9,257 bases of DNA, from assembly GCA_049975065.1 (NCBI GenBank), contig JBNGDN010000081.1. One strand, given 5' to 3'. This document shows, one piece after another, positions 1-6,403 of the stretch (position 1 is its first letter; each line of letters opens with the position of its first letter). The position numbers and the translations under genes are program-made. The notes beneath the pieces were generated by a model. It saw only the letters and a program-made list of their open reading frames with translations, did no database searches and had not been told where the DNA came from. The stretch is from Hydrogenovibrio sp049975065. Lineage in GTDB: Bacteria > Pseudomonadota > Gammaproteobacteria > Thiomicrospirales > Thiomicrospiraceae.

Positions 1-603
1 GAATGGGTGGACGAAGTCAATGCCGAACGCCCCCATTTCTTCGAAACCCTCTCCCAACAACAAAAACCCGAATACTTATGGATCGGTTGCTCCGACAGCC
101 GCGTGCCGGCCAACCAACTGGTGAAAATGGACCCCGGCACGATCTTCGTGCACCGCAACATTGCCAATCTGGTGAACTCCAGCGACATGAATGTACTGTC
201 CGTCATCCAATATGCGGTGGAAGTGCTCAAGGTCAAGCACATTATCGTCAACGGACACCACGGCTGCGGTGGCGTCATGGCCTCGCTGGAAGAAGGCAAC
301 CCCAGCCTGATCGACCACTGGGTGCGCCCGATTCGAAAATACTACCAGCGCAACCAAGCCCAACTGGACGCCATGCCCTATGAAGAAAAAGTGAATCGGT
401 TGTGTGAAATCAATGTGGAAGAACAGGTGCGCAATATCTGCCATATTCCGGCGGTGCGCAACGCTTGGAAAAAGGGGCAATGCCTCGCCATCCACGGGTT
501 TATCTACAATATCAAAGACGGTCGTTTGAAAAACCTAAACATCAGCATCGACAACCTCGACGCCGCTGAAGACGCCGTGCTGCGCGCCTGCAATCATAAC
601 TAA
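1..603 (+). CDS. can: Beta-class carbonic anhydrase, 5' end outside window
   Basis: Zinc enzyme that interconverts CO2 and bicarbonate in the cytoplasm. The open frame runs in from base 1 (GAA TGG GTG...), and the family normally has a further 15-20 residues upstream, so the GTG at 7 is unlikely to be the true start. Counting from that GTG, the zinc-ligand set of beta-CAs is present: C28 in WIGCSDSR, then H84 and C87 in GHHGCGG. The Asp30/Arg32 dyad that gates the fourth zinc position is also there. The HRNIANLV and SVIQYAV segments and the C-terminal AIHGFIYNI segment match the Can (YadF) type of enterobacteria, and the reading frame is intact to the stop. In autotrophs such enzymes support carbon fixation; in heterotrophs they supply bicarbonate for biosynthesis, and the sequence does not decide between these. 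The gene ends by overlapping the convergent gene at 600-1013 by 4 bases, so there is no intergenic terminator. Confidence 0.95.
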   Translation, partial: EWVDEVNAERPHFFETLSQQQKPEYLWIGCSDSRVPANQLVKMDPGTIFVHRNIANLVNSSDMNVLSVIQYAVEVLKVKHIIVNGHHGCGGVMASLEEGNPSLIDHWVRPIRKYYQRNQAQLDAMPYEEKVNRLCEINVEEQVRNICHIPAVRNAWKKGQCLAIHGFIYNIKDGRLKNLNISIDNLDAAEDAVLRACNHN

Positions 604-1013
604 TTTCGCTCTTCGCGTCCCGCCAGAAACGCCTGCATCAACGCCTGATGCAGGTCGGAATCCGGCTGCAACCTAACCCCCAGACACGACTCGGCAATCA
701 CAGCCAAACGCTCAAACGCCTTCTGTGCCAGCCAGTGCGCCCGAAAGCCTTCAAAATCAAACGTGCCACTCTCGGCATCCAAAAATGCTCCCGCCTCACC
801 GGTCGGATGAGTAAAAACCGGCTCCGAGACTTCCATCACTTCCAACTCGTAAGAATAAGCCCCGATACCGTTTTCCTGCGCCACCCGTTTTACCAGGTCT
901 GGCCATTCACCCGTACCGCGCTGTGCCCAATCGTCCAAATCCAAACGACTGGCCGGTTCAAATAACTGCCCTTTAAAATGAAACGGAATTTTAACCTCAA
1001 TGCTACTGTTCAA
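600..1013 (-). CDS. Conserved-looking protein of unknown function, 137 aa
   Basis: I do not recognise the family. The protein is soluble, with no signal peptide or membrane segment, acidic overall and rich in Trp and Phe. It appears to be mixed beta (residues 4-20 and 55-70) followed by a helical C-terminal half (about 85-135). The start is TTG at 1011-1013, chosen because a perfect AGGAGG ribosome site (plus-strand CCTCCT, 1021-1026) lies 7 bases upstream and there is no in-frame ATG near it. The stop overlaps the convergent carbonic anhydrase stop by 4 bases. The segment WPDLVKR (around residues 37-43) is encoded by a near copy of the repeat that recurs in the flanking DNA (CCAGGTCTGG at 893-902). 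Coding is supported by the ribosome site and the continuous frame; function is unknown. Confidence 0.75.
   Translation of the reverse strand: MNSSIEVKIPFHFKGQLFEPASRLDLDDWAQRGTGEWPDLVKRVAQENGIGAYSYELEVMEVSEPVFTHPTGEAGAFLDAESGTFDFEGFRAHWLAQKAFERLAVIAESCLGVRLQPDSDLHQALMQAFLAGREERN
893..902 (-). repeat. CCAGGCCTGG-family repeat, variant inside a CDS
   Basis: CCAGGTCTGG on the plus strand. Read on the minus strand, the surrounding 23 bases (AATGGCCAG, then ACCTGGT, then AAAACGGG) match the intergenic copy at 1075 with about three differences, so the similarity extends beyond the palindrome core. It is translated in frame as part of WPDLVKR. Confidence 0.5.
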
Positions 1014-1020
1014 GCCCTAG

Positions 1021-1026
1021 CCTCCT
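1021..1026 (-). promoter_or_regulatory. Ribosome binding site that sets a TTG start
   Basis: Plus-strand CCTCCT reads AGGAGG on the minus strand, 7 bases before the TTG at 1011-1013. This is the reason for accepting a rare TTG start for the 137-residue protein. Confidence 0.7.
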
Positions 1027-1074
1027 AACCCGAAAAACGAACCGAATACCTAACCGATCATTATACCCTTTTCA

Positions 1075-1084
1075 CCAGGCCTGG
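1075..1084 (-). repeat. Intergenic palindromic repeat CCAGGCCTGG, copy 1
   Basis: Perfect copy lying 37 bases beyond the stop of the cysteine-rich gene. On the minus strand it is followed by TGAAAA, the directional extension shared with other copies. No U-tract follows, so it does not look like a simple terminator. Confidence 0.85.
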
Positions 1085-1121
1085 CCATTTGTCGGATTTC
1101 GCAGTCGTGCGGGCGAACGCA

Positions 1122-1376
1122 TTATGACGGCAGGCGCGTTGGAATCCAAATCGGCACATCACAGCCTGGCTGCGCACACATCGAATTCATCGGGCACTGA
1201 GCGCACACCTTCTGCACACAGCTTTTCAGACAGGCCTGGCGAATCATCGCTTTCGTCTCGGGATCGGACGCATGAATATCCGCCCCACACAACACCCCGC
1301 TTTGCATTAATTCCAATAGTTTATCCCAATCCAAATCAACCGTGACACGCGCTTGGCTCTCAATCGCTCGACTCAT
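1122..1376 (-). CDS. Small cysteine-rich protein, 84 aa, probably iron-regulated
   Basis: I do not recognise the family. It has seven cysteines at residues 30, 49, 53, 58, 61, 67 and 72. Six of them sit in a C-x3-C-x4-C-x2-C-x5-C-x4-C block in the C-terminal half (QACLKSC, then VCAQCP, then MCAQPGC). The first half is a short acidic helix-like region around LDWDKLLELMQSG. The cysteine density with CxxCP-type spacing suggests metal or iron-sulfur binding, which is inference. The start is ATG at 1374-1376, preceded by GAGG about 10 bases upstream. The promoter TTGACT-16-TAAAAT lies upstream and a Fur-like site covers the region just after the -10, so low-iron induction is likely. The stop codon TAA falls inside the short sequence CGTCATAATGCG that recurs at 8013-8024. 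Confidence 0.75.
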   Translation of the reverse strand: MSRAIESQARVTVDLDWDKLLELMQSGVLCGADIHASDPETKAMIRQACLKSCVQKVCAQCPMNSMCAQPGCDVPIWIPTRLPS

Positions 1377-1401
1377 GACCCGTTCCTCAAGAAAATATTA
1401 A

Positions 1402-1416
1402 TAATAACAATTATCA
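1402..1416 (-). promoter_or_regulatory. Fur-box-like operator
   Basis: Minus-strand TGATAATTGTTATTA matches the 7-1-7 Fur pattern TGATAAT-N-ATTATCA at 12 of 14 positions, with a perfect left half. It directly abuts the -10 hexamer and would cover the transcription start, a classical position for iron-dependent repression of the cysteine-rich gene. Confidence 0.65.
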
Positions 1417-1443
1417 TTTTACTTATCACAAACCAGAAGTCAA
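1416..1443 (-). promoter_or_regulatory. Sigma-70-type promoter of the cysteine-rich gene
   Basis: On the minus strand, TTGACT (1438-1443) and TAAAAT (1416-1421) are separated by 16 bases; each hexamer differs from consensus at one base. The implied start lies about 30 bases before the ATG, inside the Fur-like site. Confidence 0.65.
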
Positions 1444-1447
1444 TTTA

Positions 1448-1466
1448 ATCACCCAGACAAGGTGAT
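1448..1466. promoter_or_regulatory. Inverted repeat ATCACC-N7-GGTGAT upstream of the -35
   Basis: Perfect 6-base arms with a 7-base spacer, ending 5 bases from the -35 hexamer of the cysteine-rich gene. Position and symmetry suit a dimeric activator site. The regulator cannot be named. Confidence 0.35.
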
Positions 1467-1471
1467 ATTAC

Positions 1472-1481
1472 CCAGGCCTGG
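1472..1481 (+). repeat. Intergenic palindromic repeat CCAGGCCTGG, copy 2
   Basis: Perfect copy with the TCAAAC extension on the plus strand. It lies between the promoter region of the cysteine-rich gene and the 3' end of the toxin gene. Confidence 0.85.
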
Positions 1482-1550
1482 TCAAACCCACTTATCATCT
1501 AGAACGAAGTCCACCGCTGTCAGCGATCAGCCAGTCACTCAGCCTGTATT

Positions 1551-1862
1551 TTAGCGCCACAAGCCTTTCGTGATGAATCGAGCCAATTTTCCTAATAAAA
1601 GGCTCCCGTCCAATACCGCTAAGCGGGATAACCTTATGACACTGGTCACTTTCAAGCCCGTGCGCTCAAACTCTGGGTCTTTATCATCCAGCACCCAGTC
1701 TAAATTTTCGTGGTATTGATGGATTTGAGACGAAATCACACAAACAAGCCAATCATCATGTTTTTGATCGAGGCGGCGCAATAGTAACACTGGGCGACGC
1801 TTACTGTTCGTTAGATCGGTGAATGGAAATGGCATCAAGGCAATCTGGCCTTCACACTTCAT
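1551..1862 (-). CDS. MazF/PemK-family toxin of a type II toxin-antitoxin pair
   Basis: At 103 residues it has the usual size for the MazF/PemK fold; characterised members are sequence-specific mRNA endonucleases held inactive by the partner antitoxin. Family signatures are the N-terminal GQIALMPFPFTDLTNSKRRP (residues 5-24) including the conserved basic-Pro turn, the CVISSQ strand (41-46) that carries the small hydroxyl residue near the active site, and the C-terminal GLKVTSVIRLSRLAVLD segment (69-85) before the GKLARF helix. It starts at ATG 1860-1862 within an ATGA overlap with the antitoxin stop, so translation is coupled. The frame is intact, so the toxin is probably functional. Composition is more AT-rich than in clpB and the operon at 5069-7888, consistent with acquired DNA. 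Confidence 0.88.
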   Translation of the reverse strand: MKCEGQIALMPFPFTDLTNSKRRPVLLLRRLDQKHDDWLVCVISSQIHQYHENLDWVLDDKDPEFERTGLKVTSVIRLSRLAVLDGSLLLGKLARFITKGLWR

Positions 1863-2098
1863 GACCAGCGCTCTTTCAGGTCATCATCATGATACATTTC
1901 AGGTTCATCCTCTAAACCTCGCATCGCTTGGTCTAAACTCATGCTGAGATAGCTTTCACCCGTCCAAGGTGCCACGCCCTTCAACTCGGCATCTGAACGA
2001 GCATAGCGGGATTCCAAAAAAGAGATAAAATCAATCACCTCTTCACGCTTATCACGGGGCAATCGATTTATTTTTTCCAGCAAAGACAGTTCGTGCAT
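1859..2098 (-). CDS. Antitoxin, DUF2281/VapB-like, partner of MazF-type toxin
   Basis: 79 residues. The N-terminal LLEKINRLPRDKREEVIDFISFLESRY (6-32) is the short helical pattern typical of DUF2281-type antitoxins. The acidic C-terminal tail (MSLDQAMRGLEDEPEMYHDDDLKERW) is the kind of flexible segment that wraps and neutralises MazF-like or PIN toxins. It is the first gene of the operon and overlaps the toxin start by ATGA. A strong AGGAGG (plus-strand CCTCCT, 2104-2109) sits 5 bases before the ATG at 2096-2098, consistent with antitoxin being made in excess. Autoregulation through the palindrome upstream is likely but inferred. Confidence 0.82.
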   Translation of the reverse strand: MHELSLLEKINRLPRDKREEVIDFISFLESRYARSDAELKGVAPWTGESYLSMSLDQAMRGLEDEPEMYHDDDLKERWS

Positions 2099-2156
2099 TA
2101 CGACCTCCTAGATAATGGTCAAAACCAAAGCATCACTCAAAAACCCACAATTATCA

Positions 2157-2178
2157 GTTTAAACCTTAAACCGGTTTA
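2157..2178. promoter_or_regulatory. Palindromic operator-like cluster before the toxin-antitoxin operon
   Basis: It contains the perfect 12-base palindrome TAAACCGGTTTA (2167-2178) and an adjoining GTTTAAAC (2157-2164), sharing the unit TTTAAACC/TTAAACC. On the minus strand a possible -10, GATAAT (2150-2155), lies just downstream, so the palindromes would cover the -35 region. That placement fits autorepression by an antitoxin or toxin-antitoxin complex. No good -35 is visible. Confidence 0.45.
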
Positions 2179-2207
2179 TTTCACCAAACGGCGTTGTTTT
2201 TAGCGAT

Positions 2208-2240
2208 AAAAAAACCCGCTCGGCCAAGCCTGAGCGGGTT
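2208..2240 (-). terminator. Intrinsic terminator of clpB
   Basis: On the minus strand, AACCCGCTC (2232-2240) pairs perfectly with GAGCGGGTT (2213-2221) across a 10-base loop, followed by seven T residues (plus-strand A-run 2208-2214). It lies 54 bases past the clpB stop and insulates the toxin-antitoxin operon from clpB transcription. Confidence 0.9.
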
Positions 2241-2294
2241 ATGGGCGGGTTATATATCCGGTGATTTTGTTCGCCGAATCACGGCTGAGTCACC

Positions 2295-4859
2295 TCAGTG
2301 AAAATCGATTTCGCCGTCCGTCAAACCGATATGAACCGTGTCGCCCGCGGCAAACTCGCCTTTCAACAAACGTTGCGCCAAGGGGTTTTCCACCAATTGT
2401 TGCACCGCACGCTTCAAAGGTCGCGCGCCATAGACCGGATCGAAACCGGCCTCACCGATTTTATCCAGCACACTGCCCGCGATTTCCAATTGCAAATCGT
2501 TGTCCGCCAGTCGCGCACGCAGATGGTTCAACTGAATATCGGCAATCGCACGAATTTGCGCCTGATCCAATGGATGGAACACCACGATGTCGTCAATCCG
2601 GTTAATGAATTCCGGGCGGAAATGACTACCGACCACTTCCATAACATCCTGCTTCATTTCATCGTAGGTCGCCGTGGCGGCTTTTTCCTGAATAATGTGC
2701 GAGCCCAGGTTGGACGTCATCACAATCACCGTGTTTTTGAAATCCACCGTGCGCCCTTGGCCATCGGTCAAACGACCGTCATCCAGCACTTGCAACAGGA
2801 TGTTGAACACATCCGGATGCGCTTTTTCCACCTCATCCAGCAAAATCACCGAATAGGGTTTACGGCGCACCGCTTCCGTTAAGTAACCGCCCTGTTCATA
2901 ACCGACATAGCCCGGAGGCGCACCGATCAAACGCGCCACGGAATGTTTTTCCATAAACTCCGACATATCCAAACGCACAATGGCATCCTGAGTATCGAAC
3001 AGAAAATCGGCCAAGGCTTTGGTCAGCTCGGTTTTCCCGACCCCGGTCGGCCCCAGGAACAGGAAAGATCCGTTCGGACGGTTCGGGTCCGACAAACCGG
3101 CGCGGGAACGGCGAATCGCATCCGACACCGCCGACACCGCTTCCTGCTGGCCAATGACCTTCGCGCCCAAGGCTTCTTCCATGCGCAACAATTTATCGCG
3201 CTCACCTTCCAACATTCTGGAAATCGGAATCCCGGTCCAACGCGCCACCACTTCGGCGATTTCTTCCTCCGTGACCTTATTGCGCAATAAATGCACCTGG
3301 CCTTCGGCTTCATTTTCCGCTTCTTCCGCCGCTTTGATTTTGGCTTCCAAATCCGGAATCACGCCGTATTGCAGCTCCGACATACGTGCCAAGTTGCCCT
3401 CACGGTGCGCCGCTTCCATTTCAATCCGTGCTTTATCGAGTTCTTCTTTATACTGCTTGGCACCTTGCAGCGCCGCCTTATCTTTTTTCCAAATTTCTTC
3501 CAGGTCAGCGTATTCTTTTTCCATCTCGTCGATGGATTCTTGCAAGACGTTTAGGCGTTTTTTCGAGGCGTCATCCTTTTCCTTTTTCAAGGCTTCACGT
3601 TCGATTTTCAATTGAATCAAACGGCGATCCAGCTTGTCCATTTGCTCCGGTTTGGAGTCGATTTCCATGCGGATGCGCGAGGCGGCTTCATCAATCAAGT
3701 CGATGGCTTTATCCGGCAATTGTCGATCAGCAATGTAACGCTGCGACAGATGCGCCGCTGCAATAATCGCCGGGTCGGTAATCGCCACGCCGTGATGCAC
3801 TTCGTAACGCTCTTTCAAACCGCGCAAAATGGCAATGGTGTCTTCTTCGCTCGGTTCGTCCACAATCACTTTCTGGAAACGGCGTTCCAGCGCGGCGTCT
3901 TTTTCAATATTTTCACGATATTCGTCCAGCGTGGTGGCCCCGATACAGTGCAGTTCACCGCGAGCCAAAGCCGGTTTCAACATATTTCCGGCATCCATCG
4001 AGCCTTCGGTTTTACCGGCACCGACCATGGTGTGGATTTCGTCGATAAACAGAATGACCGCGCCTTCTTGTTTTTCCAAGTCTTTTAACAAGGCTTTTAA
4101 ACGCTCTTCAAATTCACCGCGATATTTCGCGCCCGCCAAGAGTCCAGCCAAATCCAGCGACAATAGCTTTTTGTTTTTCAGGCCTTCCGGCACTTCGCCA
4201 TTCACAATGCGTTGTGCCAAACCTTCCACAATCGCGGTTTTACCCACACCTGGCTCCCCGATCAGCACCGGGTTATTTTTCGTACGGCGCTGCAACACCT
4301 GAACGGCACGGCGAATCTCGTCATCCCGTCCAATCACCGGGTCCAGCTTACCGCTGCGCGCCCGTTCGGTTAAATCCAGCGTGTATTTATCCAACGCCTG
4401 TCTGTTTTCTTCCGCATTTGGGTCTTGCACGGTTTCGCCTCCTCTCACCTGGTCAATGGCTGCTTCGATCGCCTGTTCCGTCGCGCCCGCCTGCTTCAAC
4501 ACATCCTTGATCGAATCGTTGGACTGCAAAGCGGCTAAATAAAACAATTCACTGGCAATGTACGCATCGCCACGTTTCTGCGCCAGCTGGTTCATTAAAT
4601 TCAACACGCGCCCACTGTTTTGCGACAGTTGCACATCGCCGCCATGCCCGGATACTTTCGGCAGGCCTGGCAGTTTTTCATCCACCGCCCGCTTTAACTG
4701 GGCGACGTTCACCCCCGCCAACTGCAACAAAGACGTTTGCTCCGCCATCATCGCCGCCAAAATATGCACCGGCTCGATAAACTGATTCCCCAAGCCCAGC
4801 GCCATCGACTGCGCCTGACTGAGAACCGACTGAAATTGTGACGTAAATTTATCCATCAT
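2295..4859 (-). CDS. clpB: ClpB (Hsp104-type) protein disaggregase
   Basis: Cytoplasmic hexameric AAA+ chaperone that, with DnaK/DnaJ/GrpE, threads polypeptides out of aggregates after heat stress. It has 854 residues, the standard length (E. coli 857). Domains in order: N-terminal Clp repeat domain (about 1-145); first AAA+ with Walker A GEPGVGKT (201-208), Walker B VILFIDE (268-274) and arginine fingers near R326-R327; coiled-coil middle domain (about 405-525, rich in Lys/Glu), which separates ClpB from ClpA/ClpC; second AAA+ with Walker A GPTGVGKT (603-610), pore-loop GYVGYEQGG (650-658) and Walker B VILLDE (671-676). There is no IGF/IGL loop for ClpP docking, as expected. The start is the first of two adjacent ATGs (4857-4859), with AGGAG 9 bases upstream. 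A sigma-32-like promoter lies upstream. Nothing is missing or broken. Confidence 0.98.
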   Translation of the reverse strand: MMDKFTSQFQSVLSQAQSMALGLGNQFIEPVHILAAMMAEQTSLLQLAGVNVAQLKRAVDEKLPGLPKVSGHGGDVQLSQNSGRVLNLMNQLAQKRGDAYIASELFYLAALQSNDSIKDVLKQAGATEQAIEAAIDQVRGGETVQDPNAEENRQALDKYTLDLTERARSGKLDPVIGRDDEIRRAVQVLQRRTKNNPVLIGEPGVGKTAIVEGLAQRIVNGEVPEGLKNKKLLSLDLAGLLAGAKYRGEFEERLKALLKDLEKQEGAVILFIDEIHTMVGAGKTEGSMDAGNMLKPALARGELHCIGATTLDEYRENIEKDAALERRFQKVIVDEPSEEDTIAILRGLKERYEVHHGVAITDPAIIAAAHLSQRYIADRQLPDKAIDLIDEAASRIRMEIDSKPEQMDKLDRRLIQLKIEREALKKEKDDASKKRLNVLQESIDEMEKEYADLEEIWKKDKAALQGAKQYKEELDKARIEMEAAHREGNLARMSELQYGVIPDLEAKIKAAEEAENEAEGQVHLLRNKVTEEEIAEVVARWTGIPISRMLEGERDKLLRMEEALGAKVIGQQEAVSAVSDAIRRSRAGLSDPNRPNGSFLFLGPTGVGKTELTKALADFLFDTQDAIVRLDMSEFMEKHSVARLIGAPPGYVGYEQGGYLTEAVRRKPYSVILLDEVEKAHPDVFNILLQVLDDGRLTDGQGRTVDFKNTVIVMTSNLGSHIIQEKAATATYDEMKQDVMEVVGSHFRPEFINRIDDIVVFHPLDQAQIRAIADIQLNHLRARLADNDLQLEIAGSVLDKIGEAGFDPVYGARPLKRAVQQLVENPLAQRLLKGEFAAGDTVHIGLTDGEIDFH
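4661..4670. repeat. One-mismatch match to the repeat inside clpB
   Basis: GCAGGCCTGG, encoding part of LPGLPK in the N-domain of ClpB. It lacks the TSAAA extension, so it is probably a coincidental match of a coding sequence and not a real family member. Confidence 0.25.
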
Positions 4860-4925
4860 CTGCTTAAACTCCTAAACCAAACCCCACCGCTCACAAGGCA
4901 GCAGGATGCAACTGAATTAATTTAA

Positions 4926-4953
4926 AAATAAGGGCTTAAACCATTTTTTCAAG
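4926..4953 (-). promoter_or_regulatory. Sigma-32 (heat-shock) type promoter of clpB
   Basis: On the minus strand, CTTGAAA (4947-4953) is identical to the sigma-32 -35 consensus. It is followed after 12 bases by CCCTTATTT (4926-4934), close to the -10 consensus CCCCATNT. The implied leader is about 60 bases. Heat induction of clpB by RpoH is established in enterobacteria. Confidence 0.6.
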
Positions 4954-5068
4954 TTGATAAAATAATAATATAGTTAAATTTACGCCCACATCGTATAAGA
5001 TACCTTTATGATAACCGTGATAAACGACCAAGCTCTCGACCACTCAAAGCGGCGACCCACAAAAAGCT
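4954..5068 (+). promoter_or_regulatory. AT-rich divergent region, probable promoter of the diguanylate cyclase operon
   Basis: The intergenic stretch between divergent clpB and the cyclase. A weak sigma-70-like pair is visible on the plus strand: GTTAAA (4973-4978), 17 bases, TAAGAT (4996-5001, within TATAAGATA). Another candidate -35, TTGATA, is at 4954. No clear ribosome binding site precedes the ATG at 5069, suggesting weak or regulated translation. The promoter assignment is tentative. Confidence 0.3.
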
Positions 5069-6370
5069 ATGACAAAAACCACAGCGCCTACACCACCTGA
5101 ACTGGAAACCCTCTTCGACCACTTGGCCGATGCCATCTATCTGCTGGACCCGGAAACCTCCCACATTCTGTGGTGCAACCGCGCCGGATTTGAAGATTTG
5201 GGTTACAACCGCGAAGAAGTGTTAAATCATTCCGTACTGTCGCTGCAAAAAGACGTGGTCGGCCAGCCGCAATGGGATGAAATGGTGCAAGTCATTCAGG
5301 CGCACAAAGCCTACACCTTCGTGGGACGCCACCGCCACAAAAACGGCGGCGACATCGCCGTGGAAGTGGTCACCACCCATTTCGAACACCAGGGCAAAAC
5401 CTACTTTCTCTCCAGCGCGCGCAATGTCAATAAGCGCCTGGCGTTTGAAAAAGACCTGCAAACCCGCGAAGACAGTGTCTGGTTTGCGCTCAATGAAGCC
5501 CTGGACGGCCTGTGGGAATGGGACATCGAAACCGATTATGTGTTTTTCAGCCCCCAGCTCAAAAAAATGCTCGGCTACGGCCCGGACGAAATGGCACCCA
5601 ATGTGAAAACCTGGACGCAAAACATCCACCCGGATGACCTGCAAATGGTGCTGCAAGCCATGCAAGACTACCATCACGGCATCCGCAGTGTTTATGAAGT
5701 CGAATACCGCCTGCGCAATCGCAACGGTCATTATTTATGGGTACATGATCGCGGCAAAACCTGTCAGTTCGATGCCCAGAATCAACCCCTGCGCATGGTC
5801 GGCATGGTGCAAGACATCACCGACCGCAAACACCTGCAATTCCAGCTGGAAGACCTTGCAGCGCACGACGTACTCACCCAACTGCCCAACCGACGCGAAG
5901 GCGAAAAACAGGCCCAACGCCAACTGGCGCTCGCCAAGCGCAATCAGCGCCCCATGAGCCTGGCCGTGGTGGACTTTGACGACTTCAAAAACATCAACGA
6001 CATGTACGGACACCAAAAGGGCGACGACGCCATTGTGTTCGGTGCGCAACAACTGGAAAACGCCCTGCGCGAAACCGACATCATCTACCGCTGGGGCGGC
6101 GAAGAATTTGTCATTATCTTTCCCAACACCCCGCTCAACAACACCCAGGCCATCAGCGAAAAACTCCACCGAACCTTTCGCGAGGCGGACTGGCGAAGCC
6201 TTGGCATCCTGCCGTTTACCCTCAGCATCGGCATTGCGGGCTACCCGGAAAACGGCGACACCTTTGCCCAACTCTTTGCCGAGGCCGATAAGGCTGTTTT
6301 CGTCGCCAAAGAAACCGGGCGAGACCAAACCATCTTGGCCACCGACTTGCTTGAAACCGGCACCACCTAG
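5069..6370 (+). CDS. Diguanylate cyclase with two PAS sensor domains
   Basis: Makes the second messenger cyclic di-GMP from two GTP; in this family the product favours surface attachment over motility. It has 433 residues and no membrane segment, so it is a cytoplasmic sensor. PAS 1 spans about residues 11-125. PAS 2 spans about 136-255, of the PAS_3/PAC type with WEWDIETD, HPDD and the WVHDRGK...GMVQDITDRK ending. The GGDEF domain spans about 260-425. It begins with the HDVLTQLPNRR motif (266-276), has the metal-site Asp in VDFDD (D302), the intact active site GGEEF (343-347) and a product-inhibition I-site RETD (334-337) exactly five residues before it, so an active, feedback-controlled enzyme is expected. 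There is no EAL domain. The signal sensed by the PAS domains cannot be read. First gene of a three-gene run; the next gene follows after 33 bases. Confidence 0.95.
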   Translation: MTKTTAPTPPELETLFDHLADAIYLLDPETSHILWCNRAGFEDLGYNREEVLNHSVLSLQKDVVGQPQWDEMVQVIQAHKAYTFVGRHRHKNGGDIAVEVVTTHFEHQGKTYFLSSARNVNKRLAFEKDLQTREDSVWFALNEALDGLWEWDIETDYVFFSPQLKKMLGYGPDEMAPNVKTWTQNIHPDDLQMVLQAMQDYHHGIRSVYEVEYRLRNRNGHYLWVHDRGKTCQFDAQNQPLRMVGMVQDITDRKHLQFQLEDLAAHDVLTQLPNRREGEKQAQRQLALAKRNQRPMSLAVVDFDDFKNINDMYGHQKGDDAIVFGAQQLENALRETDIIYRWGGEEFVIIFPNTPLNNTQAISEKLHRTFREADWRSLGILPFTLSIGIAGYPENGDTFAQLFAEADKAVFVAKETGRDQTILATDLLETGTT

Positions 6371-6403
6371 CCAAAGCACAACAAAAGGGGCTTAAAAGGT
6401 CTT

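Noticed and set aside
3019..3615. Long plus-strand frames inside clpB, such as 198 residues at 3019-3615, and similar frames opposite the cyclase and flavin reductase
   Set aside because: Antisense shadows of strongly recognised genes, with biased composition and no ribosome sites or family likeness.
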